A stretch of 64,000 nt of DNA from Siphlonurus alternatus (Eukaryota > Arthropoda > Insecta > Ephemeroptera > Siphlonuridae), in NCBI GenBank assembly GCA_949825025.1, contig OX463779.1, positions 39,566,203 through 39,630,202 on the forward strand. Direction: 5' to 3'. Under the pieces are notes generated by a model. That model ran no database searches. It saw only the letters and a program-made list of their open reading frames with translations, and was not told where the DNA came from. Both the position numbers and the translations under genes were made by a program. Positions within the stretch are counted from its first letter, which is position 1. Each line of letters begins with the position of its first letter. Below are positions 52,494-64,000 of the stretch, one piece after another.

Positions 52494-52919
52494 ACTCCTT
52501 CACCAAATTTTGATCTTTAGCAGAAAAGAAACAAGGACAGGTTCCAGCTGTTATATAATTTCTCTGTAAAGTTAGCAGACAGAATTTTGAATTAATTTTT
52601 ACATACAAAAATAATTTTTTATAACTATAATTTATACAATTACAAGGTTTGAATATTTACTGTCTGAATTCTTATAACAAAGTTTACGAATAAAAAAATA
52701 ATGAACAAAATTTTAAATTAAGTATTTTATTTTATCAATAACAGTTAATGGACAAATTTTAGTTTCTATATCTCAATAATTGTAGTACACCCTCACCCTA
52801 GGTTTATGAGATTAACCAAATTATTAGGTCACTTGTAAAAAGTTAGGATGCTTTCCATTTTCCTCTTTTTAAGGGTTGTAGCTCAAAAATTTTTTTTCTT
52901 TCATAGGACATATTAAATT

Positions 52920-53297
52920 AGAGATAACGCCGGTCAGCTGTTCGACGTAGGTCCCCTTGATTAACATGTAAACCTTAGCAAATTCACAAAAATTCTGAAA
53001 TTTTTTTTTAAGGCAGATAATATTGCCTAAAAGCCATAGAAAAAAATTCAAAACAATATAATGAGCAGATTTTTTAAATTAATTTTTTAGTTTGTCTCTC
53101 CATGGGAAAGCCCTGTGCTGAAAATTAAAAAAATGAATTAAAAAAAATCGGCTCGTTAAATTGTTTTGAATTTTTTTCTATGGCTTTTAGGCAATATTAT
53201 CTGCCTCTTAAAAAAATTCAGAATTTTTGTGAATTTGCTAAAGTTCACATTTTAATTAAAGGTACCTACGTTGAACAGCTGACCGGCATTATCTCTA
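52920..53297. repeat. palindromic repeat, copy 1
   Basis: The left arm begins AGAGATAACGCCGGTCAGCTG and the right arm ends with its inverse (CAGCTGACCGGCATTATCTCT). Arms of about 130 to 150 bp include CTAAAAGCCATAGAAAAAAATT and its mirror. The central loop contains CCATGGGAAAGCCCTGTGCTG. A second copy lies 400 bp to the right and a half copy follows it. Confidence 0.8.
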
Positions 53298-53486
53298 CCT
53301 TAAAATGAGTGATACAAATGTTTTATTCAATGTGCATTCACTGAAGATAGGTATGACGGTAATTTGATCTGCCTAATCCACTTGAAATTTGCTAAAAATA
53401 CGAAAAGTATGTCGAACCTTATATTTTATAAAAAATTAAATAAAATGGGGTGAATATCTCATTTTTAATATTGGCATTATACCAGT

Positions 53487-53627
<141 letters not shown>

Positions 53628-53684
53628 CAAAATCTTATACAAATAATGTACAAAAGAAGAAAGTTGAAGGGGAAGGTATCAAAG

Positions 53685-54295
53685 ATCAGCTGATCAATGC
53701 AGTCCCATTTGATAAACATGACATGTATACCTTAGCATGATTGGCAGACGGGTAGACACACAAAAATACTAAAAAAAAATGGCAGACAGATTTTAGTACC
53801 TAAAAGCCATAGAAAAAATTTCAAGACAATGGAGTATCGACCTCAATTTTTTTATTACAGAAATGGATAGAGGGTGCAAAATTATGCTACCCTGATTTTT
53901 TTAAGATTTTTTACAGCCCTAGACGTATTTTTAAAAAAATATTGAATGTCCATTAAAAAATTGTGACGTCACGAGAGAGAGAGAGGCCTCTTTAAAATCT
54001 GAAAAAAAAAAATCTGGGTAGCATAACTTTGCACCCTCTACTCATTTCTGCAATAAAAAAATTGAGGTCGATAGAGCATTATTTGAGACGTTTTTTTTTA
54101 AGCCCTATGCTGAAAATTAATAAAATGAAATAAAAAAAAAAAAAATGGCTTGAATAATCACCTTGAAATTTTTCTATGGCTTTTTAGGTACTAAAATCTA
54201 TCACTTCATATTCTTTTCAGAATTTTTGTGAATTTGCCAAAGTTCACCATGTTAATCATATGGGACTAAAAAAATAAGCTGATTGGCGTTATCAT
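53685..54295. repeat. palindromic repeat, copy 2, split by a nested element
   Basis: Same family as 52920-53297: the left arm has GATCAGCTGATCAATGCAG and CCTAAAAGCCATAGAAAAAA; the right arm has TTTTTCTATGGCTTTTTAGG and AAGCTGATTGGCGTTATC. The short element at 53831-54077 is inserted in its centre. A half copy without the opposite arm follows at about 54420-54600. Confidence 0.7.
53831..54077. mobile_element. palindromic MITE, core family D, nested copy
   Basis: Ends GGAGTATCGACCTCAA and the inverse (TTGAGGTCGATAGAGC) enclose the shared core (ATTACAGAAATGGATAGAGG, then ATGCTACCCTGATTTTTT) on both arms. It is shorter in the centre than the other copies and sits inside the palindromic repeat at 53685-54295. 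A TGTGACGTCACGAG string lies at the centre. Confidence 0.75.
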
Positions 54296-55341
54296 ACCCT
54301 TAAGGAAAAAATTATTGAAAAAAATAATAACAAATTTTTACATGCCCTGACCACAATAATAGTAATAAAAACGAAAAATTATTTTTTATAATAATTATCC
54401 TACCGTTAAGGAGGGTAAAATAAGACGAAACAGTTGATCGACGTAGTCCCATTTGATTAACATGTAAACCTTAGGAACCTTATAATAATTCTGATATTTT
54501 TTTTCAAGAAGTTGCAGAAAAAATTTCAAAACAATCGTATGAGCCGATTTTTTTAATTAAGTTTTTATGTTTTCAGTATACGGCTTTCCCATGGAGAGCG
54601 CAATACTAAAATATTATATTAAAAATAATTGTGAAGACAGTTTCTGAAAGTTGAAATCTGAATGCATATTCCAAACAACTAGTGTATTTTATTTTTATTC
54701 TGGGTTTCGAAAAAAGTTTTCCAAGGAGAGATAAAGTCAAATTTTGGCATGCGACTAAAAAATGGTCGATTTCCGGGGTTTTCAAAATACTCAGTAAGGT
54801 CTTGCGAAGATGGTTCCAAAAAGGTTTTTAACTCGTTCCTAGCCAAAAATTTGGCCGCAATATTCTGGGGATCTCTGGAATTTAAGTTTGCAATTAAGCT
54901 TTTTTTGGGCACCCCATTATAATGGGTCCAAATAGGATTGAGGCTTCAAATCAACCACGGTCGGATAGCCAATTAAGTTTGGGCTGGGATAGGTCCTCCT
55001 TCCAAATCTTTGGTCCCATAGAGGGACCCTTGTATTTTTGGCGAAAGTCATGGGTATCAACCATAGTGTAGTTTGCTGCCATATATAGATACTGTTATAC
55101 GTAGCGGGTCATATATATATAGTAACCATTTGCCGCATTCGTTCATAGGAGGAATGCAGGGTTCTAAAAAAATTTAACATCACTGTTGCGATTGATTGAT
55201 ATTATGCTGGAATCAATGTTTTAACCTTAATTAAAGCAATTAAATTAAAAAAAATCTTCAGGGCGAAACCAACCCTGAAGGCACAGGGAATAAATGTCAA
55301 AAAATAAGTTTTTCAAAATCAACACAATTGTTAATTATAAT

Positions 55342-55656
55342 GGAGTATTGTCCTCAATTTTTTTTATTGCAGAAATGGATAGAGCGTGAAAAGTTATGCT
55401 ATCCTGATTTTTTTCAGATTTTTTAGAGCCCGGGAAGTATTTTTAAAAAATTATTGAAAGTCCTTTTTGTGACGTCACGCGGCGTCAAGTCCTATCTTTT
55501 TCTTAAAGAGCGGCGTCTCGTGACGTCACAAAAAGAACTTTCAATAATTTTTTAAAAATAGTTCCCGGGCTCTAAAAAATCTGAAAAAAATCAGGGGAGC
55601 ATAACTTTGCACCCTCTATCCATTTGTGCAATAAAAAAATTTGAGGTCAATACTCC
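55342..55656. mobile_element. palindromic MITE, core family D, with 8-bp flanking repeat
   Basis: The two arms are mirror images over about 130 bp: GGAGTATTG ... TTATTGCAGAAATGGATAGA ... AGAGCCCGGGAAGTATTTTT, with the reverse on the right. TTGTGACGTCAC strings flank the loop. It is flanked by ATTATAAT on both sides (55334-55341 and 55657-55664), which would fit a hAT-type 8-bp duplication. Because ATTATAAT is self-complementary it could instead be an extension of the inverted ends. The element is inserted in the right half of the 6.2-kb element. Confidence 0.8.
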
Positions 55657-56419
55657 ATTATAATCGTGATCAAGTCATATTCGTAATTCATAATACGGGT
55701 TCATATTAGTTTTTGAACAATATTTGAATATTGTTTTAATTTATTTTTTTTCTTGCCTTTCAAACTTATGGGTTAATCTTTAAATTTAATTAAATTGTAA
55801 CTATGACCGACGAAATAAGTGAATTTTTTAAGCAATATGCTTTTTTTTTAAGAAAACTAAAAATTTAACACGGTTAACTGTTCCAGAAGGACGTACCTTT
55901 CACTTTTTATAATTAACTCTATTTTAAGAGTGGAAAATTAAATCAGATAATTAAATGTCATTTTACTAAATTTCTTAACAAATTTTGGCCATAAATGCAC
56001 AAAAATTTGTCTTGGTATCAACATATTTCAATTTTTAATTGAAAGAAAAAATAACTTCATGTAACCAAACCAAGAATAGTTTAATATTTTTTACTTAAAT
56101 ATTAATATTTTTAAATTTACTTTATTTAAAAAAGTATTCTGCACATATTTATTAAAATTATTAATTGAATTTATTGTAATTTGCAATTTTAATTTCAGTT
56201 TTCACAACCAAAATAGTGAAAGTATCCGAGATTTATCCACCAAACTTCTAGGATAGTTTTTCTAAGATATTCCTCGGATTATTCTCGGATATTTCTCAGA
56301 TAGTGGCAAATTTCGTGGACGCAACTTACCAAACTATCTCGGATTTTTCTCGGATAACTTTATCCTCAAAAAATCCGAGGATTATCCTAGGATAGGTTGG
56401 ACGCAACTTACGGCCATCA

Positions 56420-58384
56420 GATTGCCATAGAAAATACTGAAAACAGAAAAGTTTTTCAAACATCTAATTGAACTAATTGAAATAAAACAAAAATTGCTCA
56501 CTTTCTTTTCATATATTGATTAATCAAATAGAGGATATTGGATTTTACTTTGGCTTCATTCATTACAGAGGTGCTTTTATAACAAAAGTTAGATAATTAA
56601 ACTTCCGCCTAATTAACTCGTAGAAGTTTCAAGTATTGTTCATTTCTATAATACTAAATTAATCTTTATAATATTTTTAATATTTTTTATTCTAACAATA
56701 GCATATATATTCAAAATCACATCCTTAAAATTAAACAATACATTTGTTTCCTTTTATTATTATTTACAAAACACATATTCAGTTATTGTCATTTTATAAT
56801 TATATACTATTGTTATTTCTGTTTATATATTATTTAAAATGTTATACATACAACAAAAACACATATATAAAATTTTCGTTTCAAAAAAGTTGATATTGAA
56901 TAAAATATAAAAAAAACAGTAGTAGTGTTTTCTGTTCTAAAATACACCATGGATATAAAATATGGAGTGCCATGCTTCCACCCCTAGTATTGTATACTGC
57001 TCATGCAGACCGCTAGCTGTTAACAACACGGGGCTTTCTAGGCGGGGCGTGGGAGCGAGTATACTCTGGTTCACATTTAACTCGGTTTTTGTCGTGTTTG
57101 TAACGTCTTCAGTCATTGGTGTGCTGTTTGTAACGAAGAATTTCACTGGCCGATCCAAGCCGAAGGACACCCGAGCGTTTCCGACGAAAACCAAGTTAAA
57201 TAATATATGAACCTTAGTATAGGAGAGCAGTCGGTGTAAATAATAATAATTGGGTTCTATTCAGCTGATGGCAACCTGCTGCCTCGAGCAACTACAAATA
57301 CAGTATGGCATAATATATATAATACTATGTATTAACTGGATGTGGAAGAAGGGTTCGCTGACCACTATTTCGTCTATATAATACTATTAACGAGAATCTT
57401 CAGTCTCTATCCAACTCCAGAAACAAAATTCTTCTCCAAATAAATAATAGAAAATTATGAATGTATTGTATGTTACTTGTACTTCTATTGTATACTTTAT
57501 TATATTATGCTTTTTAGTTTGACCATTATCTATATTTTGTCTATCTGTGGTGCTATAATTAATATATGAGATTGTTTTCCCTTAATTGTGATAATTTTAA
57601 AGTATAAAATTAAAATATGTAGGTCCAGGAGTACAAATTAAACCAATGATTGAAAATTTTATTCAGCCAATGCCCGTCTTTTATCATTATTGAAGTTTGG
57701 TCCATTTAAAAAAAAAAAAACAAACAATTTTTCCTCTTATGAATTGAAACTATACATTTTTTTTTTTTTTTTTTTTTTAAATTGCCTACATCCAATGGTG
57801 GAGTTCATGCTTCGATGCAAACATATCTACATGACATATTGCACGTTGTGTGTCAGTCCCAGCCCAGCTTTTTTTTTTTTATTAGAGCTTGCGGCGTGTT
57901 CGTGCAAATATACTCACTGTATTTTTATACATATTGTTATTCTGCTGCTCAATTGTTAGTTAAAGTGAAGTACAACAAAAAATCACGTTGTTTACTCATG
58001 TATAAACGATGCTCTATAAAAAAAATGTAATTTTTAATTTAATTTTTAATGCATATTGTAAAAGATTTTTTTTTTTAAATATACGACTGTAAATAAAAAT
58101 CATTAAAATAAAAGAGGAAAATAACAGCTATTGTTATAATTTAGATTACTTATAATGTACGTATACTATACAAAATTATTTTAATATTGTTCATATAGCT
58201 TTGAATAATTTAAAATTTCATAAAGGAAAAAAAAAAAAGGAGAATCCATTAAATTGGAATATATAGTGCTTTCCTGTTTATAGATTTTTGTGACAACCAT
58301 CTCGAGTGAAGAATGATATCCTTCAGCAATACAAAAACGTAAAAGATTCTTTAAAAATGAGTTCTATCGGAATTTTATATACCT
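56420..58384. other. AT-rich sequence, no gene seen
   Basis: Apart from the inverted-repeat element at 57068 and A/T homopolymers at 57709 and 57755, nothing is recognised. Confidence 0.5.
57068..57211. mobile_element. inverted-repeat MITE (GGTTCA ends)
   Basis: GGTTCACATTTAACTCGGTT then TTTGTCG on the left is mirrored by CGACGAAAACCAAGTTAAAT and TATATGAACC on the right, with a small indel. Open frames on both strands here (56937-57210) are incidental. Confidence 0.55.
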
Positions 58385-58605
58385 TTTGATGTAATTTTCA
58401 CTGTATGTGCTGTAATATATCACAAAGTGTTCGTCACTATCACTTAATATACTGAGATAGTGACTCAGACATTGTCAGATCACTCGAGAAAGAGAGCGGT
58501 TGACTCTCGTAACGTCATATGAGTACATAAGTGATAGTGACGTGCACGAACACTTACTGTCAGTGATATATTACAGCATAAATCGTATACAGTGAGTATC
58601 AAACA
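58385..58605. mobile_element. degenerate relative of the hairpin element
   Basis: Contains GAGAGCGGTTGACTCTCG and GTGCACGAACACT, shared with the 23844 element, and its own inverted arms: CTGTATGTGCTGTAATATAT and GTTCGTCACTATCACTTA against mirrored sequence ending in GTATACAG. The CTGAGGA string is mutated to CTCGAGA. Confidence 0.6.
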
Positions 58606-59064
58606 CCAGCAAATTTGAAATTCAATCTTTCAATATAAATATACCTTTTGGACGTAATACGTCTATTTACTTTCGTATGAAAAAATATTAGCGTTATAAT
58701 AAAAGAAAATGTTATTTATTTCCATTTAGCAACTTTCATAATGACATGTTCAAATTGTTAAAATATTTTATTCATTATTGCAATTCATTATTATTATGAT
58801 TGAAAAGAAACTAACGTATGTATTAAAAATAACCAAACTCTTAAGAAAACTTATAGTCAAACTATCCACTTGCTTTAAAATCTTTGTTGATGACATCATC
58901 ACTACAAAGTGAGAGACTATTTAAAGCATTATTTTTTGATGAAACTTAGAATTTCCCTTCAGATTCGTCAAAATCTCATTGCATTGCGTGTTTACCACGC
59001 TCATGAAAACCCACTTATATGATATATAATTATGCATCATAATTATATATATGCAAATTTGAAA

Positions 59065-59256
59065 TGTACTTTTCTGGACTCCACCCCTGCTTTGTTTGTG
59101 GGAGTTACCATGCACTCTATGAAGACGTGGTGAACCAAAATCAAAACATATTATTTTCTCTTATCTCCCAAAATTTCAAATCTCCATTTCTCCTTCTATT
59201 GAAGCTGCAGCTTTGATAAGTGAGGCGTGAGACAGGATTTAAGTTCATGCTGTGTT
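59065..59256. mobile_element. diverged MITE, same family as 37939 (reverse)
   Basis: Left TGTACTTTTCTGGACTCCAC and CTTTGTTTGTGGGAGTTAC; right ATTGAAGCTGCAGCTTTGAT and GTGAGGCGTGAGACAGG, which is the inverse of the family's CCTGCCTCACTTGCCAGAGC region. Strongly diverged at the ends. Confidence 0.5.
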
Positions 59257-59386
59257 TATATACATTAAAAATCTATATTATATATAAACAGTTCAATTCC
59301 GGTTACTTTTAGAGAAAATTTTTCACACACATATACACTGTATATAGTCCTCAAATCTAATTAAAACAGTCCCATTAACTAAAGTC

Positions 59387-59527
59387 ATGTCCACTCAGAG
59401 GCCGGGCCAGAGGTCGCTCCAGAAGAGCCCCGCCCCCTCAGACATGTACTGGGAGGACCGGACAGATTTATTTCTCTGGCGAACATGGTGCGTATGTTCG
59501 GCATCGACAGCAGCAGCAGCGCGGTAA
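59387..59527 (+). CDS. candidate small coding exon, CpG-rich, unknown function
   Basis: A GC-rich island in AT-rich surroundings contains an ATG at 59387 opening 46 codons to TAA at 59525-59527. The start reads MSTQRPGQRSLQKSPAPSD, basic and proline-containing, followed by MYWEDRTDLFLWRTW. A possible splice donor (CATG then GTGCGT at 59488) would end the exon in phase 2 after about 34 residues, making this an initial coding exon of a gene continuing to the right. No homology is recognised. A (CAG)n-like run follows at about 59508-59521. The opposite strand is also partly open (contains ALLLLSMPNIRTM) but lacks an in-frame start. Confidence 0.3.
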   Translation: MSTQRPGQRSLQKSPAPSDMYWEDRTDLFLWRTWCVCSASTAAAAR

Positions 59528-60519
59528 TTGAACCATCAATATCAACGATACATTATATAACGTTCTCTACATACCCCTGGGTTATGTAAATCTACTCTAT
59601 CCTTCTTTTTTTTTAATTTCTGTTACAACGTATTTCAATTGAACATTGAAATGGGTTTTTTTATTAAAAAGAAATAATATATTACAATGTAGTTTATTGA
59701 TCCAATTAGTATTTATTTTGCTTTGTAAAAATTATGAACACAGTATATTATACTAGCTAAATTTTCCATAAAACAAATCAAATATCCTAAATTTATGCAG
59801 CTTTGTTTCGACGTAACGATATATTTAATTAGGCATCATGCAGCTATCATTGACCACTTATATACTAGAGTTTATTGCCTTAGGGTGTCAATGCCTACTA
59901 CCATCAAAGGGGAACACAAGCAACAATATTTAGCAGATTTATTTTGTTAATTGAATATATGTTGCGTATATGAATTTCTCAAAAAATAGTTTAAAAATGA
60001 AAATATATCATGCGACTTACAGATGATTAATATCCTCGTTTTCAATTTCTTTTGGTTTGACTTCCGTTCAAACAAATAGGCTTTATACAATACTTTATCA
60101 AAATGGGTACGTTTTTAAAGCCACCATTTAAAAAAATCTTTGCTATATAGTAATATAATATAAATCAATATAAAAATAATGAATTTTGATTTTTATAGAT
60201 CGAAAACTTAATTAGGGGAAATGGGCGAATTCAATGCAATATTGTATAATTTAATATTTTTATATCATTCTTTTTACTATCTCGTGGTAAATTTTTTGTC
60301 CTGATTATAAAATATTAAGAACCCTATTTGATAAAATGTTAAAAGAAAAAAGTTTAGTCTCCAACATGAAGAAATATCGTGTGAGTAAAAGGTCCAAAGT
60401 CTGAGCTGGCGAGAGATTTTCAACTCTTTGTGCTCTCATGGACCGTCCGTCATTGATATTAATGGAAAATCTTCACTTTTCAGTAAAAACAAATCATAAA
60501 CTACAGCAGCTGCAAAACG

Positions 60520-60571
<52 letters not shown>
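60520..60571. repeat. poly(A) tract, ~52 bases
   Basis: Longest homopolymer in the window. No retrotransposon 3' end was recognised directly before it. Confidence 0.95.
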
Positions 60572-60574
<3 letters not shown>

Positions 60575-60962
60575 ATGAGAGATTTATAACAATTGCTAAT
60601 ACATTTTATGACCGTATTTTGCACTGCAATGCCGGAATTAATTTAAATAAATAGTAGGAAAAAAAAACTGGGCAAAGAAATGGAATCAGTGAAATGTATT
60701 TTATTGTTGTCTAAATGGAAGGAAATAAGCTTCAGTGCAAGAAATAAAAACATAACCATCATACAAGCTAGTCGGCTTCGAGGCGGGAGGCAGTGAAAGT
60801 GTACTGGGAAGTAAAAGTATAGTCTTGAGATAAAGAAACCGTAAATTGAAGAAGGGGAAGTTCGCAATGCACTTTTATCTCCTATTGCACAACCACCGCT
60901 CTATTCTCATTGTTTTTTTTGTGACACAAACTACTTTGTTTTCATATACCTTATATGCTGCT

Positions 60963-60965
<3 letters not shown>

Positions 60966-61018
<53 letters not shown>
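60966..61018. repeat. (CT)n microsatellite
   Basis: About 52 bp of pure CT, the reverse orientation of the (GA)n tracts elsewhere. Confidence 0.97.
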
Positions 61019-61020
<2 letters not shown>

Positions 61021-62349
61021 TATTACATTGATCTCTGATACTATCAAAGCATGATCGATGTGAGCTAGCTTCTATAATAGCACATGGTGTTCTATGGCAC
61101 TATAATTTATACAGTATAGACACACTTTATATATATTTATATTCTCCATCTAAATTATTCGCTCATGATCGATCCAAACTCTCTCAAAATTGTAATTTAG
61201 TAAGTTTAATCATTGAATAATTATTCATAATGTTGATTCAATTCAATATTATTGTTTAATTGTTGAAAGTCTAAAATAATAGTTATGAAAATAAAAATTC
61301 AAATTTGTTATTGTGGAGGTATTTTCAGTGGATTAATTGTTTTCATTTTACATGTGTCCTTATGGGTGATTGAACCAAGAAAAAATATTTAATTTATTTA
61401 CATAAAAATTCAACTATACATTAATTTCATTGCTTATATTATTCAATAATCATACTGTATCTTTAATATAATATATTATATTATATATTATCTTTGTAAA
61501 TATAGCCAGCATGACATGTCATCAAAACAAGAATGGTTTTAATGAATACCAAAAAGAAACATAAACATAATGTAATTTAATTGAGTTACATATTTTCGTA
61601 TATTTTAATAAGAAATAAAAAGTGCTGCGAAAATTTGAAAATCAAGCAAACTTAGTTTCTTAGTTATGCTTGTGTATTCGCGACCAGTTGTGTGTTTTAT
61701 TTAGTAAAAATTCATAACAGAACTAAAAAAATCGTTTTCATTTATAATTAATATACAAATTATCCTATAGTAATATAGTATTGGAATGTGTATACTTACG
61801 TATAACACTAAAAAAAAATCTTGCACCAAATCTTAATTAATCAAATGCATTAACAAAATTAATGTTAATAAAATCAACAATTATCTAGTAAATTGGTTTT
61901 CAAGCTTTTTATAAAATTGTTTTTGACAGTATATTTAAATACAATATGCATTGAATAAAAAAATAGTAAAGCAACTAACAATAACACTACGAGTGGTTTT
62001 AGTGTTAATAAAAAATAAATTGACAAACGTTTTTTAACTCTGTAGAAGTCAGCAATGTTGCTATTATATAGAATAAAATGTAATTGAATCTTTACAAAAC
62101 ATTGCATTACTGACTCAAAACGTGACTGTTTTTAACAATGTCCGGTCGTAACAATTATAACTCCATGTGTTGTTGTTGTTGGCTCATTTCCAACTCCCTT
62201 GTTGGTCACCCCTGTGAGGACCGTGACTGGAATATTTGGATGGTGAGGTGTGTAGCTAAAACACATTGTATTCGACAACCATAACTTTTTTTATTATATT
62301 TGGATTATACAGGACCTGAATTTTTTTTATACATTTTTTTTTATCACTT

Positions 62350-62455
62350 TAACACCTTTAAAATCATGCAAAACATTATGAAGTCATAGTCATGTAACTT
62401 CTTTTCCTACTCTTGCGTGTTAACTGTTTACATGACTATGACGACACAGCCTTTT
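62350..62455. repeat. short inverted repeat, relative of 26436-26557
   Basis: GAAGTCATAGTCATGTAACT on the left is mirrored by TTTACATGACTATGACGAC on the right. TTGCGTGTTAACTG in the loop is shared in form with TTGTGTGTTAATTATT at 26528. The 26.5-kb relative ends CGTGACTTTGACGTCACGG. Confidence 0.5.
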
Positions 62456-63654
62456 CCAATATAAAGATTTTGGAAGCCTAAAAGAAACTAACAAAATTTG
62501 CAACACACACACACACATCATCTATTCAAATATGAAAAATTTTATGTAGTTTGAGTGTTGTATATTATAGTTATAGCACTGTATGAAGCTATAAATATAC
62601 ACTGTCTAAACGTTTTTAACTAATGTATACTGCTTAATAAACTGCAGCTATGTTTGTACTATTTTTTAGTATATATATAATCACCTTTAGCTACGACCTC
62701 TAACCTTTTTTTATCATAATATACAGTAACAAAAGAATGATTTTTTTTCCTTTTTTTTTTTTTTTTTTTAAAGGAGGAGCAATACATCTCCTAAACAATA
62801 AGTAATAGCTTCCAGGGTTACATATTATAAGAATAATGGTATAGGGTGTATTATATTATAGGCGTTGTATATTTTGGAAAGTTTGAGTATCGGGAAGTAT
62901 GTTGTGAGAGGCATACAAAATGCTTTGCTGGGGCATTAGACGGCGAGAGGGTCTCATAAATATGGATGTCGCGAGGAAATGTAATAAAATACTTCAATAT
63001 AAAGCCTCTCATAACTTTCTTTCTGCACGAAAACACACAGCGATGATGATAATGATAATAACTGTAATATATTTATATAAAAAAAGTCTAAATTAATTTT
63101 AACGAGAACATGTAATATTTTATACAACTCAAGAATGAACAATTTTCTTACTAATTTAAATAATTTTTACATAAAAATGATATTTTTTTATTTAAAAAAA
63201 ATCAGAATGAATTAAAATATAATATTATTTAACTTTTTTTTGACATAGCGATAGATAGAATTATGTTAAACTTTCTCATAAAAATTTATAAAACTTTTAC
63301 ATAATTATAACATCATACTGACTTCTCGTAGCATTATTTAAATTTTATTTCAACATCAATAAAAAAAAAATTTGAAGCTATGTTAACTTCTTTACATTGC
63401 ATATAAATCTTGAGAACTTTTAGCATGATTTTTTTTAGGTACCCGTTATAATTTAATATTAAGTAAAATATGATATAGTATAAAAAGCAAAGTGTCTCCT
63501 TTTTTTTTTAGTTGTGTTATTAAATAACATGTGGTTGTGTACCTTTAGACAACATGAACATAGCAGCACTCATAATCATAGTGGGGATAAAGTTCATAAT
63601 GTTCATGCTGAACTCGAGACGTACTATCAAAATATCACAATAATTATTATGCCT

Positions 63655-63845
63655 AGGCAGATTTCCATGGAGCGATTTGGAAGGCGCAATCGCAGTAAAA
63701 CGTAATGGCAGCCATGTTGGTTTTAAAAAATCGCTATCAAATTATTTTTTCACACCAACATGGCCACCATACGATTTTACTGCAATTACGCTTTTCTCGC
63801 GCTAATAACCTCAGTTCGACATCGCTGCATGGAAATCCACCTTAA
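63655..63845. mobile_element. AAGGTGGATT short element, CATGGAAAT subfamily
   Basis: Left end AGATTTCCATGGAGCGATTT and right end CATCGCTGCATGGAAATCCA are inverted. Inner inverted strings are GCAATCGCAGTAAAACGTA and CGATTTTACTGCAATTACGC, and ACATGGCCACCATACG matches the other copies. Confidence 0.75.
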
Positions 63846-63897
63846 CTGTACGGTAACTTTAGTTAGCAATAAGTTGCAATAACCCTCTTCGTACAAA

Positions 63898-64000
63898 AGG
63901 TTGATTTACATTAGCAATTTATTTAAACGAAGATACGAATATTACGCACTTGATGTGAAATCCTATAGCAGCCATGTTTTTATCGTACCTTTCTGTTATC
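63898..64000. mobile_element. AAGGTGGATT short element, cut by the window end
   Basis: Starts AGGTTGATTTACATTAGC and contains GTGAAATCCTATAGCAGCC, like the inner GTGAAATCCTATGCTGC of the copy at 44231. The right end is outside the window. Confidence 0.45.

Larger units (their letters stand above)
59528..63654. other. AT-rich sequence, no gene seen
   Basis: Holds the poly(A) tract at 60520, the (CT)n tract at 60966 and the inverted repeat at 62350. The remaining small frames are AT-driven. Confidence 0.55.

Overview
This is a 64 kb piece of an AT-rich arthropod nuclear genome, insect or crustacean. The evidence is intron-split coding sequence with consensus splice sites, a beaten-path (Beat) family immunoglobulin gene, long (GA)n and (AT)n microsatellites, and a dense load of short inverted-repeat transposons. 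There is no bacterial, organellar or viral gene organisation. Most long open frames are low-complexity or transposon-derived and are not annotated as genes.

The only confidently recognised protein gene is a Beat family cell-surface/secreted protein on the minus strand. Four exons (33636-33425, 29987-29852, 29791-29658, 25403-25145) join in phase into 247 continuous codons covering both Ig-like domains. The signal-peptide exon and the C-terminal exon are not identified. The exons are very GC-rich inside AT-rich introns; one intron is only 60 bp and two are 3.4 and 4.3 kb.

The rest is transposon-rich. (1) 1-11 kb: short inverted-repeat elements, and a 5S-rRNA-derived SINE interrupted by another element. 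(2) 10-20 kb: microsatellites, a LINE-like 3' tail and two palindromic elements. (3) 21.6-22.2 kb: a compact regulatory block with TATA box and initiator facing left, six TGACGTCA octamers, three CACGTG sites and tandem 116-bp units; it is either a promoter or a solo-LTR-like enhancer/promoter. (4) 23.8-24.2 kb: a near-perfect 340-bp hairpin element. (5) 25-34 kb: the beat exons, with introns carrying further elements. (6) 43.8-47.8 kb and 50.2-56.4 kb: two related large elements with identical termini and 3-bp TNA target duplications (PIF/Harbinger-like). The first contains a kilobase-scale foldback; the second carries other palindromes and a possible captured spliced gene fragment. (7) 57-64 kb: more short elements and one small CpG-rich candidate exon.

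All family assignments come from reading the sequence, without database searches. The splice-consistent beat exons and the paired repeat ends are directly visible; the promoter, gene-capture and ribozyme-like readings are inference.
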